Of a stretch of DNA of 12,500 bases, positions 1-11,990 are shown piece by piece. The stretch lies in contig JACVTC010000003.1 of assembly GCA_016946835.1 (NCBI GenBank), positions 2,312,501 through 2,325,000 on the forward strand, written 5' to 3'. How positions within the stretch are numbered: the stretch's first letter is position 1; each line of letters begins with the position of its first letter. The DNA is from Neocallimastix lanati (nom. inval.). Its lineage: Eukaryota; Neocallimastigomycota; Neocallimastigomycetes; Neocallimastigales; Neocallimastigaceae. Below the pieces are notes generated by a model. The model saw only the letters and a list, made by a program, of their open reading frames with translations, was not told where the DNA came from and did not search any database. The position numbers and the translations under genes were made by a program.

Positions 1-740
1 TTTTCAATTTTTACAGTTGTGGTAGATGAAATTGATGAGGAATTCATTATTGGTGTAGTCATATTTACAGCATTAGAATTTGAAGTTTTTGTTGGGGTTG
101 TAACTATTGAATTTGCACTCTTATTAATTGTTTCAATTTTATTGTTTTTAGAGTTTGAGACGTTATTAATTTTATTAGTTATCTTGGTTTCTTGCTTAGC
201 CACTGTATTACTATTATTATTTTTTATATTATTAATATTTAATAAAGAATTAGATTGTGATGTTACATTCATTTCTATAGATGAAGCTGGTGACGCTATT
301 GATGAAGAAGTTTGGGTTTTATTAATGTAATTTTGGTGTTTCTTTTGTTGTTCCTCAATAAATTTCAATTGTTTTATATTCTCAACGTTCTTCTTTTCAT
401 TTTGTAACGGAATATGAACAGGTTCTTTATTTATTTCTTTATTAATAAGTGATATAGGTGTTTGAAGTTTTTCTTCATTCTTAACAGTTTTATTTATTAC
501 TTGTTGAGATTTTTCATTAGCTATGGTTGAATTTTGTACTTTTAATGTATCTTTTTCATCTATATAATATAATGTATGTAATTAATATTAAAATTTTATT
601 TATTTGAAATAAAATTTCGAAATTTTAAATATCATACTTCTGGTTACAAATTCAGCAAATAATTTTGTAGGAGTTTTGAGTCCATCTAATCTTACTATAT
701 ATTGCTTATTTTCATATATTCTTCCTTTATTATTATTTAC

Positions 741-776
<36 letters not shown>

Positions 777-863
777 CAATTATTATTAGTATTATAATTA
801 TTATTAATCTTATATTCATTATTATTATCATATTTATTATTACTACTATTATTATTAATATTA

Positions 864-920
<57 letters not shown>

Positions 921-924
921 GAAG

Positions 925-957
<33 letters not shown>

Positions 958-2281
958 TAGTAATAATAGTAATGGTAAAAATTATATGTATTTATTGTAA
1001 TTATTCAAGAAAATTTTATTTTTTAATTTCTTATTATATGTAATTTACCTTTTCTAATATATTATTATCAGGTTCCATACTTCCAATAGTGGTAAATATT
1101 GAAATATCAATGGAATTCTATATTTGTTAAAAATAACATAAATAATAATATTAAATAATAATATTATATTATTATATATTAAATATGAATTTCTTTTTCT
1201 TTTTCTTTTATTTTCTTTTCTTTCTTTTTATATATATAAAGAAGAAGAAGAAATATTTTTTATGTTTTAAATTATTACATAAAATATATTAATACCTTTT
1301 TATATTCTTCTATTAAGCTGTCAATATCCTTTCTAAAATATTTTTTTGAATATCTAACTTTTGTATTATAAAATGCTGTATTACTTATTATAATACAATA
1401 TTTTTTTATTTTATTGTCTTTATATTTATCTTCTTTAAATATCTTTTAATATGGTTATAATAAAATTTATTAATTAAAATATATTTATAAATATTTTTTC
1501 TCGTTAAAATAAGAATAATTAATATTATTATAATAATATTACTAATAATATAATAATTACTTCCAAAGCAGCTGCTAAGCCTTCTCCCAATGCATTTCTT
1601 AATATACCTCCATCTCTTAATTTTAAAGATTTAATTTTTCTTATTATGGAATCACTATCATTGCAATTCTGTCCTTTATATATAGTTTTAGCTGAATTTG
1701 AAGGATAATCATTATATATAACATAATTAAATATTGTATTCTTTAATATTCAATTATTACAATTGTTGTTAAATTATATTATTATATTATTAGTTATTAA
1801 AAAATATATTATTAAAATAAAAAAATATTTATGCGTTAAAATATTAAATTTATTATTGTATTTAATTTATTGTAAAGATTTCATTTTTAAAAATAAAATA
1901 ATAAATATTAATTAAACTCATATATATTATAAATTATTAAAATTTCTTTTAATAAATAAATATATAAATAAAAAAAAAAAAAAAAAAAAAAAAAGTTATA
2001 CTTTTGAAATTTTTCCTTCTAGATTATTCTCACTTTATTTTAGAAAGTAAATTTCATTTATTTAAATTATTTATATAATTAAATAAAAAATATATTTATA
2101 TATATTATATATATGTATATATAATAAAGATAATTAGTAAAATAAACTTATTAAAAGAAAAAAATAATATTTCATACATTATAATTAGGTTTAAAAAATT
2201 CAAAAATTTCTCTATATGACAGGTCATAGTACCTGAACCATCAATGACAATGATAATCTGATTTTCAATTCCACTCGACAT
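1..2281 (-). CDS. VWA-domain protein resembling Mediator subunit 25 (5' part; runs off left edge)
   Basis: Spliced gene with exons 2281-2178, 2032-2002, 1740-1561, 1442-1296, 1117-1049, 740-638 and 559-1. All six introns (78-308 bp) are GTA...AG and reading phase holds throughout, giving 397 residues to the window edge. Residues about 8-205 read as a von Willebrand A fold. They start with IIIVIDGSGTM, a MIDAS-like DxSxT loop, and follow with NYVIYND, a GGG-like turn and EGL motif (LRDGGILRNALGEGLAAALEIF split by an exon junction), KYCIIISN and IDISIFTTIG. This order matches the Mediator 25 VWA layout as I know it (VVFN, GGG, EGLAxAL, ICNSPPY, hFSIV). In that family the domain docks the subunit to Mediator, the nuclear RNA polymerase II coactivator. 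Exon 7 (residue 212 on) is polar and rich in Asn, Ser, Thr, Gln and Lys, with no domain seen. The start is the first ATG before the VWA strand; an A/T-only leader precedes it. Another intracellular VWA protein is the main alternative. Exon structure is firmer than the family name. Confidence 0.72.
741..1048 (-). repeat. Intron 5 of the VWA gene, holding a compound ATT/GAA microsatellite
   Basis: This intron (donor 1048, acceptor 741) contains (AT)n at about 747-772. It also has a long TTA tract at about 867-919 that passes directly into eleven GAA units at 921-953 on the plus strand. In the transcript the GAA tract reads as UUC, so it lies as a pyrimidine tract upstream of the 3' splice site. 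Confidence 0.85.
1971..1994. repeat. Poly-A tract (24) in intron 2 of the VWA gene
   Basis: Homopolymer immediately after the donor of the 31-nt exon (2002-2032); in the transcript it is a U24 run beginning about seven bases inside the intron. Confidence 0.85.
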
Positions 2282-2422
2282 AATATTTAATTTTTTTTTT
2301 TTTTTAAATAAATTAAATTTCTTTTTCTTTTACAATTTAAACTTATTTTATACTTTATTATCTTTATATTATATTATTTATTAAAAATTTTTTTAAAAAA
2401 AAAAATTATATTTAACAAACAA

Positions 2423-2471
<49 letters not shown>

Positions 2472-2503
2472 TATGATTTTGAATTTCACGTGACATGTAT
2501 ATT
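2282..2503 (-). promoter_or_regulatory. Upstream region of the VWA gene, with poly-A tract and E-box palindrome
   Basis: Between the start codon and the transposon's left target duplication there are T and A tracts, including A45 at 2425-2469. The palindrome TCACGTGA lies at 2486-2493 and contains the CACGTG E-box core, one of the few G/C-containing words in this spacer. A TATAAAA-like word (minus strand, 2346-2352) lies about 65 bp before the ATG, but such words are expected by chance in this composition. Promoter function is inferred only from position. Confidence 0.35.
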
Positions 2504-2512
2504 ATTATTCTT

Positions 2513-2538
2513 GGGAAAGTTGCATTACGCCAATTTTC
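2513..2538 (+). repeat. Left terminal inverted repeat of the MULE-like element
   Basis: Begins GGGAAAGTTGCATTACGCC and matches the complement of 5563-5588 best over its inner part (TGCATTNCGCCAATTTT). The outer six bases are poorly conserved. Confidence 0.6.
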
Positions 2539-2681
2539 AAGTGATATATATAAATATGTGGCTTTAGCTATATTATGCTACATAATATTATTTTATTGTA
2601 TTATTTTGTTACTTCAATTTTTAAATTAATTATTAAGTGAATAATTAAATAAATCATATAATGTTTAGATTTTATGATTTT

Positions 2682-2865
2682 AATTCTTTTATTTAAATAT
2701 TATTAATAAAAGAATTATATAAAAATATAAATGTTATTAATAATTATGCTTTTATTTAAATGCTATTAATAAAAAAATTATATAAAAATATAAAATGTTA
2801 TTAAAAAAAAAATATTATTAATAATAATTCTTTTATTTAAATTTTATTAAAAAATATAATTATAA
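2682..2865. repeat. Degenerate A/T-rich tandem repeat, about 65-80 bp unit, 2.5 copies
   Basis: The pattern TTTTATTTAAA(T)NNTATTAATAAAA-AATTATATAAAAATATAAA recurs from about 2682, 2745 and 2825, with small indels and a truncated third copy. It lies inside the transposon, between the left inverted repeat and the transposase. No coding potential was seen across 2540-3040. Confidence 0.6.
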
Positions 2866-3040
2866 TGATAAAATTATTATTTATACAGACGTATTTGAAT
2901 ATTTATTTAAACCGTATAAATTTAATAAGCTTTATAAATTAAATTTTTGAATGACAGAATTCTGATTATTTCGTTAAGTAATTCCTCATTTCTTAGTTAT
3001 TTATTACAAAGTAATATTTATATTATATTATTTAAATCAG

Positions 3041-4451
3041 TTAAATAATCAAACCACAAATTAATAATATTATTTCTATCACATTTAGGTCAATTAACTT
3101 GGCTTTAATATTTTTGTAGCGTTCAATTAAGACACTGATTTCATTAGCTTTATTTATTTCTTTTTTTTTTATTTTCCAAAATTCCTCTTATTTTTCTTTG
3201 ATAATCATAATATGATAAATGTTTAAGTTCATTTAATTTATCTATTAATTCATAATAAGATGGTTTTATTGGAAATAAATTATTTAAATAATTATTGAGT
3301 GATTCTGAGGTATTGTTTGTTATATGTTCCATATTATTATAATAATTCCAAATTTTCATATCATAACCAACTAAATATGTTTTATAAAAATATTATAAAA
3401 ATTTTAAAAATTGACAATAATCATTTTTAATGGATTTAATTTTTATTATAGCATAAATATCAAATATGTATTCAGGATTTATAAATGGTAAATTTGAAAT
3501 AGAATTATAATAAATAAATATATTATTATCATTTTTTACTTCATTATAGCATAATTTATTTTTTTAATTTCTAGTGATTTTTTATAATGCCAAATGCAAT
3601 ATTTAATATTTGTATTAAGAAATATTGCTTTTATTGCTTTAGATATGTCCCTTCCAAAATTACATTGCAAATTTTTTAGTTCAATTATAATATTATTGTT
3701 ACATGTACTAGCTTTTTTTTTTTTAATTTTTCAAATAATATTTTTATATACTTCTTGATCTTTATTTTTTAATATTGCAAAAGAAGTAGTGAAAAAACTA
3801 TCTAATTCTTTAGCATAAGTTCTTGTAAGAAATATTTGAAAACTAAATTTAACCCTAACCCTAACCCTAAAATGGTATCATCAACAAATATATCGTTATT
3901 ATATTCCTTAAATAATTTTACTTGAAAAGGGGATTGAAAAATTATTAAATTAGAATTTATGAATATCATAAAATTTTCACCTCTCTTTGTTTTATAACAT
4001 TCAGATTCATTAGGAATTTCAGCAAATGTTGTTACATTGGATAGTAGTTTTTTATTTAAATTTCTTGATATTTGGATTTAATTGAATTATATTCTAGACA
4101 TATAAGTCCCATTTCTTCAGAAATTTTATTATATAGGGATTTTATTTTTTACCAAAAGGAATTGAAACCTTTTTCAATTCTATCTTTAATTTTATGCTTC
4201 ATTATACATAGAGATACATCGTATTTTTTTTCAGGATGATTATGTGAACTATTATATTTTAAGATTTCTTTCTTATCATTTAAAATAATAAAAGATTTAC
4301 ATTTATTTATTTATTTACATTCGGTACATTTATAAACTTTGGAATTATATTTTCTTATATATGAAAAATTAAATTTATAATTTTTATTAATAATAATTTG
4401 CTCTTTTCCTTTGTTAGACTCTCTTACATCAATAATTAGATTTTCTTCCAT
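3041..4451 (-). pseudogene. MULE-type transposase pseudogene with FLYWCH-like N-terminus
   Basis: Reading 4451 down to 3041 gives a broken protein of about 460 codons. The N-terminal part looks like a FLYWCH/WRKY-type zinc finger: YKCTEC, an in-frame TAA at 4311-4313, then CKSFI and SSHNHPEKK. The middle holds the probable first catalytic Asp (DIFVDDT, 3874-3891), IFLTRTYAKELDSFF, and a CxxH pair in IKYCIWHYKKS. The C-terminal part contains WNYYNNMEHITNNTSESLNN, the usual Trp...TNN-x2-E stretch of MULE transposases, then a basic helix running on to a stop at 3041-3043. Decay is clear. There are TAA codons at 4311-4313, 4149-4151 and 3393-3395. Frameshifts fall near 4070, in the A-run near 3720-3730, near 3542 and in the K-run near 3165, plus one at the telomere-repeat tract 3851-3870. 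It cannot encode active enzyme. Family assignment rests on motif order only. Confidence 0.82.
3851..3870 (+). repeat. Interstitial telomere repeat, (CCCTAA)x3
   Basis: Three perfect CCCTAA units (3853-3870) preceded by AA, lying within the transposase pseudogene just after the VDDT catalytic motif. On the coding strand it reads TTAGGG three times, the telomere sequence of many fungi and animals. It is the most G/C-rich stretch in the surrounding kilobase. The reading frame before and after the tract differs, so it coincides with a frameshift. Confidence 0.92.
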
Positions 4452-4655
4452 TTTTATATTTATATAAATATTTTTTAATTATATAATTAAAATTATTATT
4501 TTAATTATCCAATGTTATTCTTAATATTAATTTTGAAAACTTAGTTTTTCAATTATTTGTAAAAAAAACAAATAAAGGAATAAAGGAATGTAATAATATA
4601 AGTACAAGTATATAAAATAAAATAAAATAAAATATAATAAAATATAATATAATAT

Positions 4656-4931
4656 AATAAAATAAAATAAATATTTATTATTATTTTTATTAAAGAATAT
4701 TAAAGATCAATGTTTTAGAAATGAAAATTTTTTACATTTTTATTATATTCAATTAATGATGTAATTTAATATATATAAAATAATATTATTGATTGTTAAT
4801 AATCTCATTAAATATAAATGTTTTTTTTGCTTTTTAACATAAATAATTAAATAAAACATTTTATTTTTAAAAATAAATTGTCTTTAATATTCTTTAATAA
4901 AAATAATAATAAATATTTATTTTATTTTATT
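4656..4931. repeat. Perfect 51-bp inverted repeat (stem-loop or MITE-like)
   Basis: 4656-4706 is the exact reverse complement of 4881-4931; the right arm begins TCTTTAATATTCTTTAATAA. A 174-bp spacer separates the arms. Past the perfect part the arms remain similar: the complement of the left flank reaches TATACTTGTACTTATATT at about 4595-4612, and the right flank has TATACTTATACTTTTA at about 4935-4950. The original duplication was therefore longer, and the (ATTTT)n portion between has drifted in length. No protein coding seen in 4452-4880. Confidence 0.88.
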
Positions 4932-4934
4932 TTA

Positions 4935-5450
4935 TATACTTATACTTTTATTATTATATTCAATATTTATTTTATTTTATTTTATTTTAATCAATCTGTA
5001 CTATATATTCATATTTTACTATTTTATTTTATTTTATTTCTATTTTATTTTATTTCTATTTTATTTTATTTTATTTTATTTTATTTCTATTTTATTTTAT
5101 TTTATTTTATTTTATATACTTGTACTTTTATATTATTACATTCAATATTTATTTTATTTTATTTTATATACTTGTACTTTTATATTACTACATTCAATAT
5201 TTATTTTATTTTATTTTATTTTATTTTATTTTATTTTATTTTTTATTTTATTTTATTTTATTTTATTTTATTTTATTTTATTTTATTTTATTTTATTTTA
5301 TTTTATTTTATTTTATTTTATTTTATTTTATTTTATTTTATTTTATTTTATTTTATTTTATTTTATTTTATTTTATTTTATTTTATTTTATTTTATTTTA
5401 TTTTATTTTATTTTATTTTATATACTTATATTATTACATTCATTATTTAT
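4935..5450. repeat. ATTTT pentanucleotide array interspersed with minisatellite units
   Basis: A long run of TTTTA units occupies about 5198-5421 (some 44 units, one slip near 5240); shorter runs occur at 4918-4936, 5020-5112 and 5150-5165. Between them recurs a unit of the form TATACTTGTACTTTTATATT followed by A(T/C)TACATTCAATATTTATTTTA, at about 4935, 5112, 5166 and, degenerate, 5418. A variant with CAATCTGTACTATATATTCA lies at about 4991 and resembles the 45-bp unit at 11605-11990. The open frame through this block exists only because the repeats lack stop codons. Confidence 0.85.
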
Positions 5451-5493
5451 TTATTTATACATTTATTTTTTTTACATATAATTGTATTTAAAT

Positions 5494-5588
5494 TTTTTAT
5501 GGCGTTAATAAAAAATTTTACAAGCCATTAAAAATAAATGGCGTATTGAAAATGTATATTATAAAAATTGGCGAAATGCACCACATTC
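5494..5588. repeat. Subterminal GGCG-containing repeats at the right end of the transposon
   Basis: The right end is noticeably less A/T-rich than its surroundings. The words ATGGCGTTAAT (about 5499), ATGGCGTATTG (about 5538) and TTGGCGAAATG (about 5569) are direct repeats some 30-40 bp apart. GCCATT and AATGGC (5524-5541) form a short palindrome. Subterminal repeats of this kind often bind transposase; that role is inferred here. Confidence 0.45.
5563..5588 (-). repeat. Right terminal inverted repeat of the MULE-like element
   Basis: Read on the minus strand it begins GAATGTGGTGCATTTCGCC and pairs with 2513-2538. It is directly followed on the plus strand by the second copy of the 9-bp target duplication. 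Confidence 0.6.
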
Positions 5589-5597
5589 ATTATTCTT

Positions 5598-5984
5598 AAT
5601 TTTAATTTTAATTATTTCCTTAGATCAAAATAGACTTAAAAAAAATAAATAAATAAAAATAATTATAATATTAAATAAATAAATAAAATTCATATAATTT
5701 TTGCAAACTAAAATATAAGTTATAATACTTTATTTTAAAAAAGAAGATTTTTATGTAATAATACATATGATATATTAATGTTTTTTTTTTTTTTTTTTTT
5801 TTTTTTATTATTATTAATAATAAAAAAAATATATTAAATATTTTCAAATTTAAACGGTAATGATATATAAATATAATATAATAAATCATTTTTTTATAAT
5901 TAATTTTATCTTTTATAATTATAATTTTATTATTATTATTTATTATTTTAATTATTATTATTTTTATTATATTATTCTAAGAAT

Positions 5985-6015
<31 letters not shown>

Positions 6016-6292
6016 TATGAATAAAGAATGAATATATTTCTAAATTAATTTGAAAATTTTATTTTATATATATATATATATATATATCTAACATAAATTG
6101 AAATTTTTAAATAAAAAAAGATAGTAATAAAATAATAAAGTATAAATATTTCATAGAATAAATATTAATCAATAATAGTTTTTGTTATATAAATATTATT
6201 ATAAAATATATATATATTTTTTTTTATAAGAATAAATTTTTATAATTTTCTATTTATATATTTATATATATATATTTTTATGTATACATTTT
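5598..6292. other. A/T-rich intergenic spacer
   Basis: No convincing gene on either strand. It contains T26 at 5781-5806, A27 at 5985-6011 and (TA)n at about 6066-6087. The short open frames here read as Ile/Tyr/Phe/Lys and look like composition noise. It should hold the 3' untranslated region of the RhoGAP gene ending at 6293, but no polyadenylation signal stands out. Confidence 0.6.
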
Positions 6293-10081
<3,789 letters not shown>

Positions 10082-10140
10082 TTCGGCCTCCTTTAATTCA
10101 TTTTTTTTTTTTTTTTTTTTTTTTTGAAATCATATCATGA
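10082..10140 (-). promoter_or_regulatory. 5' leader of the RhoGAP gene with A25 tract
   Basis: Read toward the gene, a run of 25 A (complement of 10101-10125) ends 19 bases before the ATG and is followed by TGAATTAAAGGAGGCCGAA. The GGAGGCC patch is unusual for this spacer. The transcription start is not visible, so whether the A-run is in the mRNA is uncertain. Confidence 0.4.
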
Positions 10141-10290
10141 AAAATAGAAAGAAAATAAATGGTGTTAAAAATTTCTTCATTTATTACTAATATTTCATAT
10201 AAATTATATTATTAATTATTTATAAATTTATACCTTTTCTATAAATGTTTATTATTTCATTTTCATTTTTTTATATTTATATTTGTTTAT

Positions 10291-10351
<61 letters not shown>

Positions 10352-10820
10352 TAAATATGATAGTACAATTAGTTTTTTGTGTTTTGATTTTATTTATATA
10401 TATATATATATATATTTTTTTTTATTCTTTTCTTTATGTTGTTATATATATATATATATATATTTCATTTAATGATGATAGTATATTTAATATTTAATAA
10501 TATATAAAATATCCAATTTTAAGTATATAAAATTGAAAAATTAATTATTTTTATATTAATATATATAATGATATTCACTTTGAACTAATTTTTGTATATA
10601 TATTCAAATATCTAGATTTAAAAGAAAAATATCATAATATTTTATACTTGTATATTTAATATATTGTTATATTGCTTATAATATCCTCTTTAATAAAAAA
10701 AATATTGTTATTGATGTTATTAATTTATAATATCAGTCTTTTTTTTTTTTTTTTTTTTTATTAATTTATTTATTACTTTATTTTTATTACTAAATATTTT
10801 TTTTATTGATATGAATAATA
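10141..10820. other. A/T-rich spacer with poly-A and TA repeats, no gene seen
   Basis: Contains A32 at 10298-10329 running directly into (TA)n at 10330-10353, further TA tracts at about 10398-10415 and 10444-10463, and a T tract at about 10739-10759. No domain-like translation on either strand. Confidence 0.6.
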
Positions 10821-10821
10821 A

Positions 10822-10832
10822 GGGTATATAAG
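10822..10832 (+). promoter_or_regulatory. TATA-box-like element GGGTATATAAG
   Basis: TATATAAG at 10825-10832 is preceded by GGG, which makes it stand out from random A/T sequence. It lies 55 bp upstream of the ATG at 10880, a plausible distance for a short-leader fungal promoter. It is the best promoter candidate in the window, though based on pattern alone. Confidence 0.45.
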
Positions 10833-10879
10833 TTTAACTATTAAATATTACTTTTATATGTATATCTATTCTTTTAATA

Positions 10880-11005
10880 ATGTCCAATATACTGAAAATT
10901 TTAATAATTGCAGCGTTAACTGTAACAGGTTATATAGTTTTAATTTATATCTATTTTATTCTATATATTATATATTATATACAGTTTTATATTAAAACAA
11001 AATAA
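10880..11005 (+). pseudogene. Possible remnant or first exon of a secreted-protein gene (signal peptide only)
   Basis: The ATG at 10880 opens a 41-codon frame beginning MSNILKILIIAALTVTG. This has the n-region, a hydrophobic core and a small-residue end typical of a secretion signal, and its codons are less A/T-biased than its surroundings (GCAGCGTTAACTGTAACAG). After residue 17 the translation becomes Ile/Tyr/Phe-rich like the local noise, up to TAA at 11003-11005. A splice donor might follow ACAG at 10929, but it would be GTTATA, whereas every intron in the two genes here starts GTA. No convincing further exon follows before 12500. It could be an orphaned gene start, a true first exon with a distant partner, or chance. 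Confidence 0.35.
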
Positions 11006-11011
11006 AAAGAA

Positions 11012-11048
<37 letters not shown>

Positions 11049-11051
11049 AAA

Positions 11052-11088
<37 letters not shown>

Positions 11089-11219
11089 TAATAAAAAATA
11101 AAATAAAAAATAAGAAAAAATAATAATATAATTAAATATAAGTTAATATATAATATTTAATAATATAATGTATAAAGAAATAATAATAAAAACTAGAAGA
11201 AATTCAAAATAATAATAAT

Positions 11220-11257
<38 letters not shown>

Positions 11258-11603
11258 TGTGAGAATAAAACAAAATTATAATTAATATAATTAATATCGA
11301 TTTTATATGATGTTAAGTAATACAATTTTTAAATTATATAAAAATATTATATAAGAATAAAAAAAATTTAATTTAAAATTATAATTTTTATCAAAGGAGA
11401 TACAATAATTATTAAATATTAAACTTTTTCTAATTAAATGAATTATTATAAATTTCAAGAATTAGTAAAAGAGACATCATTTAAGATACATTAAATTTTA
11501 TATATTACAACTTTAAAATTATATATTTGGATAATAAATTTTAATTTTTAAAAATAAATAGATATATAAATGATTGGTAAAATATAAACTTTATTTTTAT
11601 TTT
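11006..11603. other. A/T-rich spacer with poly-A and AAT microsatellites
   Basis: Contains A34 at 11013-11046, AAT repeats at about 11052-11088 (some 12 units) and again at about 11209-11254, with one interruption. A tiny open frame at 11439-11495 (18 codons, MNYYKFQELVKETS...) is the only peptide-like stretch; it has no flanking splice sites that fit another exon, so I do not call it. Confidence 0.6.
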
Positions 11604-11604
11604 A

Positions 11605-11990
11605 TTCAATCTGTACATTTATATTTCAACTATTTATTTTATTTTACTTTTATTTTATTTTATTCAATCTGTACTTGTATTTCAACTATATATTTTATAT
11701 TATTTTATTCAATCTGTACTTTCATTTCAACTATTTATTTTATTTTATTTTATTCAATCTTTACTTTTATTTCAACTATTTATTTTATTTTATTTTATTC
11801 AATCTGTACTTTTATTTCAACTATTTATTTTATTTTATTTTATTCAATCTTTACTTTTATTTCAACTATTTATTTTATTTTATTTTTATTCAATCTGTAC
11901 TTTTATTTCAACTATTTATTTTATTTTATTTTCATTCAATCTGTACTTTTATTTCAACTATTTATTTTATTTTATTTTATTTATTTATTT
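11605..11990 (+). repeat. 45-bp minisatellite, eight tandem units
   Basis: Units starting TTCAATCTGTAC begin at 11605, 11663, 11708, 11753, 11798, 11843, 11889 and 11935. Spacing is 45 bp in the core, 46 in the last two and 58 in the first. Each has the form CAATCT(G/T)TACTTTTATTTC, then AACTATTTATTTTATTTTA. The array is open in two plus frames because 45 is a multiple of three and the unit lacks stops. It resembles units at about 4991-5190. It is followed by A23-24 at about 11997-12020. Confidence 0.92.

Larger units (their letters stand above)
2504..5597. mobile_element. Decayed MULE-like DNA transposon with 9-bp target duplication
   Basis: The nine bases ATTATTCTT occur at 2504-2512 and again in direct orientation at 5589-5597. 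Just inside, at equal distance on both sides, are imperfect terminal inverted repeats: 2513-2538 and the complement of 5563-5588. They share 17 of 26 aligned bases, nearly all in the inner core TGCATT(A/T)CGCCAATTTT. Between them (3076 bp) lies a transposase pseudogene on the minus strand. An 8-10 bp target duplication is the known signature of Mutator-like elements, which agrees with the transposase type. The right third of the element is now pentanucleotide and minisatellite DNA. The element sits about 220 bp upstream of the VWA gene ATG. The boundaries are my inference; a chance 9-bp match in A/T-rich DNA is possible, but not likely at the same offset from both inverted repeats. Confidence 0.68.

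Noticed and set aside
19-330. Plus-strand hydrophobic open frame of 103 codons
   Set aside because: It is the antisense of exon 7 of the minus-strand VWA gene; the minus frame continues open to 559 and joins upstream exons in phase.
2212-2232. Possible frameshift or 21-nt intron in VWA exon 1, because a shifted frame (SYREIFEFFKPNYN) also looks protein-like
   Set aside because: The unshifted frame ends in phase 2 and joins the 31-nt exon correctly, while the shifted frame meets a stop there. A 21-nt intron is shorter than any other intron here.
4878-5531. Long plus-strand open frames rich in FYFIL
   Set aside because: They are translations of ATTTT repeats, which lack stop codons in several frames; no domain and no start context.
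5671-5889. Minus-strand 72-codon open frame with poly-lysine
   Set aside because: Composition is Ile/Tyr/Phe/Lys noise through a poly-T tract; no neighbouring exon or motif.
10245-10472. Plus-strand 75-codon open frame with KKKK and IYIY runs
   Set aside because: Pure translation of poly-A and TA microsatellites.
11439-11495. Short open frame MNYYKFQELVKETS
   Set aside because: Only 18 codons, a stop just upstream in frame, no matching splice sites and no recognisable motif.
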